Part shown: positions 47,501 to 59,400 of the stretch, one piece after another
Numbering within the stretch: position 1 is the first letter of the stretch
Layout: every line of letters begins with the position of its first letter
NCBI RefSeq assembly: GCF_023053635.1
Contig: NC_086172.1
Location: 25,945,501 to 26,009,500, forward strand
Source of the DNA: Elgaria multicarinata webbii
Taxonomy: Eukaryota > Chordata > Lepidosauria > Squamata > Anguidae
DNA length: 64,000 nt
Direction: 5' to 3'
Program-made: the position numbers and the translations under genes
Notes under the pieces: model-generated
Seen by the model: the letters and a program-made list of their open reading frames with translations, nothing else
Database searches by the model: none
Told to the model about the DNA's origin: nothing

Positions 47501-50500
47501 TCTCACTCTAATTATTATCCCTCTTAGCATCTCTAACAGTGCAATCCCTTTCATGTTTACTCAGAAGTAAGTCTCATTATCTGCAGTGAGACTTAATGAA
47601 TGGTAGATCTGTTTAAGAGTGCATCCAACAGCTTTCATTTCAGGAGCAATCCTATGGATGTTTATGAAGTAAAAACGACTTTAACTCACAACATTTCCCA
47701 GCCACCAAATACCTTACTGCAGTTTCAGTTGCCCTTCCTCTTTTATTATACTTGACTAACTCATGTGATTATGTGCTTCAAGGTAACTCCCAATAACCAG
47801 AAACAGAGACATACTATTTGTACCATTTATTTTCTACGTTCATTAAATTCTCCCCTAATAATGCAATCCTCAGCAATGTTTAACAAATTTATTGTGGCAT
47901 AAGTTTTTGTAGGCCAGAGCACACTTCATCAAATGCAAAAAATATATATACAGTATGTTACCTTCCATCAACAGATACCCTTTTACATGTGTTCAGACAG
48001 AAAGGGGCAGGAGGGAAGATATTATTAAAATGAGGCAACAAGATGCAGCAATGCAGTGCAATTTTACTATGCACAGCACTGATGGAAACAAGATCTATTA
48101 AAAAACACACAACAATAACCCTAAAAGGTCAAATCAGAGCAAGAACTATTCATTCCCAACTGGTTGTGAATTGGCAAAGTAGGATGAACTGCCTGGGATC
48201 CCATTCAGAAGACACCTTAAGCCACGGTGGTTAAGGCTTTTGTGGTTGTAACCACGATGGTTTAAAGTGTCTTCTAAACAGGGCCTGGATGAGTGTTGGG
48301 ATTTGCTGTTTGAGGCAGGGCTTTCACTAGTACTTCTGTGCTGAAATATAATTCTGGCATTCCCCACTTGCCCTTCATGTTGTATCCTAAATAGTGAAGG
48401 AACCAGATCCATAGGCAGTGAACATAAGAACATCAGAAGAGCTGTGCTGGATCAGACCAAGGGTCCATCTAGACCAGCACCCTGTTCACACAGTGGCCAA
48501 CCAGCTATTGACCAGGAACCCACAAGTAGGACACGGGTGCGACAGCACCTTCTTGCCCATGTTTGCCAGCAACTGGTATATATAAGCTTACTGAACATTG
48601 TCTACAATTCTAGAACATCCCCAAGACAGTGAACAGAAGAAGAGTTTCAAGTCTTTGACTAAGGAGAAATGACAGGAACATACAGCGTTGGGAAGACAGT
48701 CTCCTCTCCCATGTGTACTCTGGGATGGGGAAATCATAGGAGGGCATGGCATCATAGATAATATTAACAATCCAATATTACATCATTATTTATTTTAGTG
48801 TGATGTTTTTCTTTTGCAGCTGAAACTGCCAGGTGTAGATCCTGCCAAGGCTGTGGAATATTCCATGTTTCTGAGGGTTCCCCCACCAGAAGACAGAAAA
48901 GATGCCACAAGGCAACTATTTTTGACATCTAAGATTAGATGTAATTCAATATGCAATGGAATCCTGAGCTGTAATGACTTAAAAACAGCTAGTCATATAA
49001 TATATATATATATATATATATAATATGAGAGAGAGGAGCAGACAGGAAGCTTTTAGATCACTGCAATATGAGACCTCTGCCTTTCTCTGAATATGTGAAG
49101 TGCCTTGAATATTATAGAAGCACTATATACATGCTTAGTATGATAATGAATAAAGAGATTTCTTAGCTGAAAAAGCCTGAGAATTGTACTGCTTTTAATC
49201 AAAAAAATATATCTAAAGTTAAGGGCATCTTCAGCCTTATCTTGTATATTCTTATTTACTTTTACGCAAGGAAATTACTTTGAAACATTTTTTCATTAGA
49301 GATGTACATTACAAACATCTCTTCATTAGAGATGTTTCATTACAGATAAGAACATAAGAAGAGTCCTGATGCTGGATCAGACCAAGAGTCCATCTAGTCC
49401 AGCACTCTGTTCACACAGTGGCCAACCAGCCATCGGCCAGGGATGGACAAGCAGGACATGGTGCAACAGCACCCTCCCGCCCATGTTCCCCAGGAACTGG
49501 TGCACACAGGCTTATTGCCTCGAATACTGGAGATAGCTCACAACCATCAGGGCTAGTAGCCCTTGATAGCCTTTGCCTCCAGGAATTTATCCAACCCTCT
49601 TTTAAAGCCATCCAGATTGGTGGCCATCACTACATCTTGTGGTACTGAGTTCCATAATTTAACTATGCACTGTGTGAAGAAGTACTTCCTTTTATCTGTC
49701 CTGGATCTCCCACCAATCAGGTTCATGGGATGACCCCTGGTACATCCAAACACAATGGTGTCTGTTTACCTAACAGTAAACATCTAGTGGAGCATTCTAG
49801 ATGTGGGTGGGTGTATGTGTTGGCTGGGGATTGCTTCTACGGCTGGTAGTATTTTGAATGCCCTGATTTTCTCATTTTGCAGCAATGTCATCAAACCACA
49901 GCGCATGGATTATCCTGCATTCTTATCTCCAGACCTAAATGTTACTGTCGGGAATGTTGAGTTGGACAGTCCTAAGGAAAGTTCAGAACACTTCAGAAGC
50001 CTTCAGAGAGCTTTGAAACAGCCGCCCCAAGAGAGGCAAGGAATGAGATGAAAACAAAAACACAAATCCCATAGCAGTATCTTTTTTTAAAAAAACACAC
50101 AACAGATTCTAATATTTGTTAAATGAAACTGAGCATAGGAAGCATTCCTTTAGTCTGCAAAAAAGAAAAGAAAAAAAGGTTGGATCCATATTTAGTCATA
50201 GTTAGAGTAGACCCATTGAAATCAATGGGAGCTAAGTTAGTCACAACTATCTTGAGTCTCATTGATATACAAGAGAGATTTGGCGCTTACTAGGGAAAGT
50301 CCTGAAACAAGTGGAAACACTCGATTTCAGTGAGTCTACTCTTAAGCTTGACTAAATCTGGATCTCATGCAAAAGTTCAACTGAGGAGGTGGATTGCAAG
50401 TGCATCGAGGTACCTTTTCAGCAGGACTTTGGCATGGCACTTTGAAAGTTCTGGTGTAGCAATTTGAAGACCTTTCCCTAGTCCCACAGCCAGGCCCAGC

Positions 50501-53451
50501 AGTAGATCAATCCTGGATATTGCTCTTCCCTGATTAGGTAGACTTGGTGTCTAAAGCACTGACATGGGGGTAGGGATTGGCTCTTACCAAATCTAGTGTT
50601 ACTTGGGAACATGTTTGGGAATTTCCCCTTTATCACAAAGTGTTTAAAGTGCCATATCTCTAACAAAGAGAACCACCACGGCGGAGGTAATATTAACTCA
50701 CATAATTTTCAATATGGTCCATACTCCATTATGCATTAAATCCCTGTTTAAATGCAATGAACAGTTATGACTATAAGATTCTTTGATTTTGATGCAAAAA
50801 GGGAAAAGAGAATGTTATGTCAATCACTAATTATCTAATAACAATCTAATGTTCACTTTACCTCATTGTGGGACATTTCTCCTCTGCCATGCACAGTGTG
50901 ACATCATTTCACTGTAGATAAGTATTAAGCAGGCAAGGAAAACCAGAGCCGATTTGTGATGCACTGAACGTATGGGTTAGCTTTAAGAACAGTAACACAA
51001 TTAGTTGCTTGTTTTCACTGCAGTTGACTCAAGATCGTGAGCTTCTCTACGTTAAAAACACACCAAAAAAACTGCTGCTTTCTGCTTCCATTTTTATACC
51101 AAAATCCTCGTGAGCTCATTACATGGGCAGCCACTTGGCTTGAATGGGATACTTCCTATCTCTGCCTTGAGTTTGAACTTCCATTCAAATCAATGAAACA
51201 CCTCCATCGAGTGGTGAAATTATAGTGCAACGCCATCAATACACAGAGTGATTTGCCTGATTTATTTTCTTAAAGTTGATTTTATCTGTGTTTTCTGACA
51301 GTGGAATAAGGGGTGGGGGGGAGAGCAGGAGACATCCTGCCTGATAACATCATGAAATCGACCTGGAAACTTCCGTGAGTGGTCAGTCATGCTCATTTAG
51401 AGACAGCCTGTATACCTGGGAAGCAAGAGAAAACCCGATGAAAACCACTCCTGAAGCCAGATTGAAATGGAGCCAGATAATAATATAATCAAAAGGTGCC
51501 TGGTGTTGCATGGCATTTGCAACAGCTGATTGTTATTACCTTCTTCCTGGACCATAGCAAATTTCTTCAGGCATGGTCTTACAAACACCAGTGTTTTCAA
51601 CTGTGTCGTACTTAGAATATGCTAGGTTAGCTAGCCTAAGCTCATCATCAGATGAGTGTTTTATTGCATGCTCGTTATTGGCCACTCTTGGTTTTTCATG
51701 GGTCCTTTTGATGACGACATCCACCTCCTGCACGTCTCCTGAACCTTCTGGTCTTTTTGCCATCACAGCCCCCACCCCCAGAAAATCCAATATTTTTTAA
51801 ACGAAACTTGCCACCTTTTCCTGCTGTGTGCAAGAAAAGCAGCACGGTAAAAACACCCACTGAATGGGCCATGTGGTTGTTGCTGCTTCCTCTTACTTCA
51901 CCATGTGAAGAAAGGAAACTGCTTGTCCCTGTTGTGGGACAGCAGAAGGGGAGCAATGCAACAGTAGGGAAACGTGATTTTCCCTCTGTCTGATGACGCT
52001 CTTAAGTTATCAGCAACCCGATGTATAACCCAGTTAGGTAACAAATCCTTGGTTTCAAGTCAGTTGGGTATTTAGTCCAAGTGACTTCAGTAGGACTGGT
52101 TTAGCTTGCCTCTATGTTACTCTGCTTATTCCATGATTGTGGATTGGACAGTTAGCTTCAACAGAATTAAAGCATCTCAGTTCCAGGTATTTCAGTTCAT
52201 AGATTGGATCAGAATGAAATATTGTCCTTCGTTAGCTAATGGCAAAGACATTCACACATTTGAACTTTTATTTATTTATTTATTTTGCTCTTTAGGCTGG
52301 AAAGAATGAAAAACGAATACCGGAATCTGAAAACATGGCGGGAAAAGGCAGATTATTTAGACCAACTGATCTTAAAAAGGGGACCAAAAATAACACCTGG
52401 TCAAACAAAGGTAATTCTGCATTAAAAGAAAGGCAAAAATTATGAAACTGACTGAGAGCCAAACTACATGTGAAAGGGAGTTCTGTAATTTTTCTCAATG
52501 TGAGTGTGTGTATATGTGTTTAATTTACAAAAAGCAGCTGCAGGCATCTGAAAACTGGGGGGGGGGGGCTGTCTTCACAGTGCTGAAATGGCACTGCCTT
52601 CCCCCTAAAACCCATGGGTTTACTTTCTGGGGTGGTGTCAGGTAATCCTGACGCCAAGGAGGGAGCGCAGAGTTTCCAGTGGTCATCCAGGTACTGGAGC
52701 TGCCCCCCCCCTGCCCGCTTCCTGGTGGAAAGCGACCAATCGCTGGTCGCCTTCCACCAGGACTGTCCCCCGGATTGGCCCTGGAGCTAGGTCAGACAGC
52801 AAAAGAGCGGTACTGACCTCGTTCCCACTGAAAAAGGCGGGATAAGTCCCTGGCTTTTTCAAAGCACAGCTTTGTGGGAAAGCCCCCTGGCGGCTGCGTC
52901 ATATAACGAATGCAGCGCAGATTTGCAACCACCCCGCGTATAGGAAGCCCCTGGGAGTGGAGGACTGGATGGATGGAGGAGCTGCTTTGCACTCCTTCTG
53001 TTTGTCTACTCAAATCAAAACCCTTCCATCCAGCTTCTTTCCTGCCCTTTTTGATTACATTTTTGTAGCTATCAGGCATGAAATAATTACATTTTATTTA
53101 ATTGTTAAGGCATAAAATGTACAATTCCAGAAACAAGGTAGAAGATAAAAATTCACTATGAGGTGTCAATTCAGTTATCACCAGCAGGAAGAATTGTGTA
53201 TACTGGCAAGCGCTGTATTTCTTACTTAATTTTTAAACCCTTTTTTTCCCCTCAAGGTGTCTCGATTCAGAGAAATTGTTGGGAGGATACATCACCCTCT
53301 TGTTCAACAAAATACAATTTCTTCCACAGGTTTAGTGAATATTCATGTTTTCATATTCATATCTTGGGTGGAGGGTGGAAGGGGTAATTTCATTACAGGT
53401 CAGCATATACTGGCATGTGTATTTCCAAACTTCAATATTACCATGTTTGAA

Positions 53452-53499
<48 letters not shown>

Positions 53500-56400
53500 T
53501 CTAGTCAGGCTGGAAGTATGTTATTAAAACTGTGGAGATAGTTGACAGGAGGCCACCTGAAATTCAGCTAACCTCACTGAGCCTTCTGGCTTCCCAGAGG
53601 TTATAGACATGTGGCTGATAACATCTCACAGAGATAATTATCAGCCCTGTAAAACTATAGAAGTAATTTGAAAGAACTGAACAAATGAAGGAAAACTAGC
53701 AGGGGTCTCCAGCCCTTTTACTTGCCCAGGATGGAAATTGAGTCCAAGCAGAGGTTGCGTGTGAGCCCCCAAATGCCAAACCAGACTTTGATACCCTTAA
53801 CAAAATAAGGGTGCAATCCTATGCATGTTTAGACATAAAAAGCCCTACAACTTCCATCATGGTTAGCTGGGAAACAGTGCATAAGATTGCACCCTAAAAT
53901 ATTCATTGACCGGAAAGAAAGCTGAGAAGGAAAACTAAAGGGGCTAATTTGCTGAAGAAACTGAATACAAGACAGAATCTTGTGCCAAACCACATATCTG
54001 ACATTATCACAATACCAGTTTCCTCGAAGCAAAGCTGGTTAGTCAGATAAAAACCCCACTGCAAAAACCACCCAGACAGCAACACCCCGACCCCAAATAC
54101 ACATAAACACATAGCCGGGGAGAACACCCCCTCAACCCCACAAATACATGTACCCTAGGGGTCTGCAAACTTTTTTTGGTTGCTGGGCACATCTTGAATC
54201 TTGATGAAGGTTGCCTATTCATAAAATGCCTGCCATGGTGGGCATGGCTGAACACAGAACACTCTTTTCCCAGAAGGCAAATTGACTTTTCCCAGAAGGC
54301 AAAGAACCAAATAAAGATGGCCTGGAAGATAGCCCTTAGCTCTTTAGCATGCCAGCTTCCCTTTAAAATGTAATTTACCTGTTTATTAAAATATAACGTT
54401 TTCTAATACTTTTTTTTTCTACAACTACAGAGACAGTAATTAAGGAAGAAGAAAAACCTGCTGAAATTCAGGTATGGGTAGCATTGTTGATAAATTGTGT
54501 TATAAAACAAAATCCCTGTGGTATTGCTACTATTAAAGAAGTTATTGCAGAGCACTCTCCTGAATTTATTTGGGAGTACGGAGACAGCGGGACTTGAAAT
54601 GCATAAAATGATGAAAAGAGACGCTGGGCTCATCTACACCAAGCAGGATATTCCACTATGAAAGTGGTATATAAAAGGCAGGAGCTACACTACTGCTTTA
54701 TAGCGGTATTGAAGTGGGGCCCATTGACACATACCTCATGCCGCTTTCATAGTGTTATATTCTGCTTGGTGTAGATGTGTCCTGGGCTCCAACAGTTGTC
54801 AGTGCACTTCAGTACCACTATAAAGCAGTAGTGTGGCTCCTACCTTCTATAGACCGCTTTCATAGCGGAACATCCTACTAGGTGTAGATGAGCCCTATAT
54901 TGATACTTGTTTTTTCCCCATCATCGGACATTTTTAAATGAATAGGGTCTTGGTTAATGTTAAATTATAGCATGGAAAGTTAATATCCTAAAACAGGGCA
55001 AAGGAACCTTTTTGATCTTGAGGTCCACATTCTCTTGGAGAGCCAGTTGGAGGCAGGCTGGAGTTGAAAGGGGGTGAAGCCAGAACCACCCCACATTCTC
55101 TTTCTCACACACACTGCCCAGCTTCTGCACAAAGACTGTCTTTGTGAATTGTGCAGTCCATACAGCTAGCATCTCAATTAGCGAAGTTAGATCCACCTAC
55201 AGCACTTAGGGCACATTCTACAAGAGCCGTGGCAACGTCATCAGCTTTTCAGCCTGGGGACTCCATTCTGGAGTTGCGTCGAACAGCGACTTAGTCGACA
55301 CCAATGACATTTGTTCACCGTTATAGACTGGACATCGATCCTGAGCTGATTGCTCTTTTCGGAGAGCCATACTGTCTTCTGTGTTCATTTGAAGACACCT
55401 CACTGCCTCCAGTAAGTGAGCTACCTAGTCGCCCATGTGTGTGATGCACAGAGACTACAAAGAAGAAAAACAGGTTGCTTACCTGTAACTGTGGTTCTGT
55501 GCAGTCACACAACCCTTCCACCATCCCTGCTTGGGTATCGATCAAATTTATTATGGATGCAGAGGCTGTCACTTCAATCCTTTGGTTCCCGAGCAGCAAT
55601 GGGGTCTCAAGTGAATTGAGGAGTTGGGCAGGAACCCTCCTAGACATGTGCAGTATGGCGGTGGGGGAGGGCTCCCGCCAAAAATCTCAACTATGGAAGG
55701 TTCCCGCAACGAAGCTCTGTACAGGTAAGCAGCCTGTTTTTATCGAGTTCCTTATGTTTCTTCTTCACCAGTGAAATGCCAAATTAGTGCAGAGCTGTGT
55801 CTTAATGCTTGTCAAGGAAATGTATTAAAGTTGAGACCCAAATATTTATGAAAACAGTTTGCACTTGATCCAGACTCCATTTTAGTACATATTCTTTAAT
55901 CAATGCTGGTGATCATTATTTGTTGTCGTTATTATTATTATTATTTACAGAAATCGGAAAACGTTCCACATGAGGTATCAAGCCTGTATTTGCGTGTTCC
56001 TGCATCTGTGCCATCCTGTGAAGAAACCGATTCAGATTCAGAATCAGTAGAGACGAAAGAACTTCATAAATCTTTTGAAAACACCTTTATTATTCCACCA
56101 CTAACTGTAACATCTAGCACTACCTGTTCTTCAGGATCTTCAGATGGCGGAGAGAACCTGGGAGGGAAAATTATAAGAGAAAAGGTTCACCATGAGTCTG
56201 AAACCTCTCTATCCATTAGAGTCACAACAGAATTTTCTGAGACTGGGGATTCTGAAAGCGCTACTTTTGCAGGTACTGGGAGCAAAGTGGTACATGAGGA
56301 ACTACCTAACATAGAAAAAAAAGAATCTGCAATAGAATATCTGCCAGAACCACCAATACAGGTAGCTACTGATAATATGGAACATGTTCTAAAATCTGTA

Positions 56401-59400
56401 TTAGTGTAATACCTTTATTAGGCCAAACAAAAAGTTACAAAAAATGTCAAGCTTTTTAGAGCTCCAGATCTCTTCATCAGGCAAGATGCTACAAAAAGCA
56501 GGTGAAGGGGAGAAAAAAAATCCTAGTGTTGAAATCATGGTATCTGCATGGTCACAATCATCGAGATGTAATGTGGGCGGATGGGTCTGAAGGCATTCAA
56601 ATAAGGTTCTAGCAGGTTTTGTGATGGTTTGAGATTTCATCCAGAGCTGCTGGGACAAAGAAAGTCAGATATTTGATCTCCCATTTATAAATATATAATC
56701 TAACTATTATGCAGAAATGTCTCCATCTTGGATGGAAGACATGTCACAACTTCCAACAGTTATTCATCCTTTTCTAATGGACAAAGTATTTGGAGCTTTC
56801 ATATTTCCATTCTTCCACTTTTGAAGTCGCTGCATATAGTAATTAATAGGTGTGTTCTCAAGGTGGGATCGGGCATGGTATTGTGGAAATGATACAACAA
56901 CACTACATCAGTCTTTTAACAATCCTCTCAGAGTAAATCTATGCTACGGACTTACACTTGTTTAAGAGTCATTTCCTCTACCCAGGGAATCCTATGGAGT
57001 GTAATTTTGTGACTCAGCCTGAGGATCTCTCACATAAAATTTCCACCACAGGCCCCAGGGTTCCTTGGGGGTAAGCCATGACAGCTCAACTGGTGTTTTA
57101 AATGCCCCAGATGCATCTGCAGAATAGCTAAGTCAGCCTTGTTTTGACAGAATCACCTTGCCATAGGTGGTAGAGGGATGGAACTTAGTTTCTATGCTCA
57201 GGACAGGGCCTTAGCTCCTTTGCGTGTCTAGCCTAGGAACCAATGGCAACAATGGTGAAGGCAGAGCGATCCATACCAGAGCATCTGTGCAGGTCCCGCA
57301 GGAGGCAAAGCCTTATCTGATGCGCTCAGTATAGATACCAAGTGAGCTGGTGGAGGAGGCAGGGAGCGCTGGTCTTTAGCCTGCAAAATGTTTTACCTGC
57401 CTGGTTTTCTTCACAAGAGGGGATGGAGTGCAACAAGAACTTATCTGCAGACTTTGAGGGCTAATGTATAAGGCTGAGCTATGCCCATTAATTATTCAGT
57501 CATCTTTTCATGATGGTTTGCATAGACTAGTGATTTGCCACTATACATCTTGGCCATATGATATCCTAAAATTCCAGGTCCACAAAAAAATAAGTGCCTT
57601 TGTCTTTCTGGTAACATCTGTGTCTTGTCTACAAGATTTTAGAGTGCTGAAGAAAAGGAAAATATAAACAAAAACGGTACTGTAAACGTCATATAGCTGC
57701 CACTAGTAGTTACCACTGAGTTGAAGGGACCCAGGTAAAAAATGGGCAGCTACAGACATCATAATTATATCATGGTCATCATCACAGGATAGATTTGGAA
57801 TCTGTAAGTATTGGGCCTGAACTCCATTAGCATAGGGTACAGGGATCCTCCCCATTAGCCAATGTTTGGGGGATGGCCAGGGGCACATAATGCTAGAACC
57901 AGTTTTTGCCATTTTAGGGAGTAGGATGACTGCAGGAGGTTGCTATAGCCCAGAACTAGAGTGACTCCTTGCCAGTTTCTACCCCTTCGCACTCCACTCA
58001 TATTCAGCTAATGCAGTGGTTCTCAACCTGGGGCACTCCAGATGTGTTGGACTGCATCTCCCAGAATGCCCCAGCCAGCAGAGCTGGCTGGGGCATTCTG
58101 GGAGTTGTAGTCCAACACATCTGGAGCGCCCCAGGTTGAGAAAGGCTGAGCTAATGGGACCAAGTGACGCATTATCCCTGTTCGCCTTGAGCTTCTCAAG
58201 CCCCTGAGCCAATATGAATAATGACACCACTTGCCAAGATTGGAGTTATCCACCCATACAGGTGTATGTGTGCAGCACCTGTGCAAGTACGGGCTTCCAT
58301 TTGCAGGATATTGGTTTGCCTATTAGAGTACTAGACCAGTATCTTCATATGTAAAGCAGGTGTGTATAAAAGAGATCACCAATTTGGAAATTGGATTTAT
58401 CAAAGAACCTTCATAGGGTACAATTGCAAGCATGGTAAGATGGGGATTTGCTCCCTTCTGCTCGACATAATGATATTCTTCTTAAGTTAATTCTTTATCT
58501 TAAGCTCACTACTTTTGTGTATTCGTATGGCATTCTTATTACTACAAAGATTTATAAGAGCGAGTGACTATCAATTTGTTCTTGATACATTGCCTCCACA
58601 ATTTCAAAGGAATCGTATTCTAGGACTGAAGTTTCTGTGGAAATCTCAGGTGAGTTGGTGGCACCGAAACCATCAGGTAAACAATATAACTTGTTAATAG
58701 TAATTATTTCTAAGAGCATGAGTTCTATAAAAAAAATGAAGCAAAACATGGTATGTTAAGGAAGAAAAGGCTCTTCACAGATAGTCATTCCACTTTTAAT
58801 TCCTGGCTTAGCCTGGCACTTGGGGACAAGATACAATAATGAAATAGCCAATGTGACATCAGTTAACTCAATTTTTTTTAACCAAATACATAGAGTGCAT
58901 GGTCTATATCACGATGGGCAATTCGTGGCCCTCCAGATGTTTTGGCCTACAACTCCTGTCATGCCTTGCCATTGGCTAGCTAGGGCTGATGGGGATTGCA
59001 GACCAAAACATCTGAAGGGCCACAAGTAGCCCAACTGTGGTCTATTTATTTCTGTTTCTACTTTGCCAGTGGTAGGAATGCTGTGTGGAAGGCAGGGACC
59101 ATAATAGGCCATGAAGCTATTGGCATAAGACTACATGGGACCGCAGGGTTGTTGTTTATTTGCTGCCTCTCCAGAAGAACCAGGAAATCAAGGACTACCC
59201 AAATCAGATTAATCATATAGGAAACAGTGGGGTGTACTGGGCCTCAAGAATAGCAAGTTGGCAAAGTTGCATAACCCCTTTCCATATCCTGCAAAAGTGC
59301 TGAGATGGGGAGTTATATCCAGTTTTGCACTGGATCAACTGCACTGGCAGAAGTGGGATTCTCTGTTCCTTCCTTCTTATGGCTGCCCCACCAACCCCCT

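Noticed and set aside
45567-48287. CRISPR-like repeat spacing of CCATGGTT motifs
   Set aside because: The motifs are ends and arms of two short TIR elements in a vertebrate intron, not an array.
48912-49023. Continuation of C2CD6 exon 8 to the stop near 49023
   Set aside because: The extension runs into an AT microsatellite and its GT sites give the wrong phase for exon 9.
49553-49753. Host gene on the minus strand
   Set aside because: The protein text is the CR1 ORF2 C-terminus; copies of the same DNA occur at 8153, 40621 and 48421.
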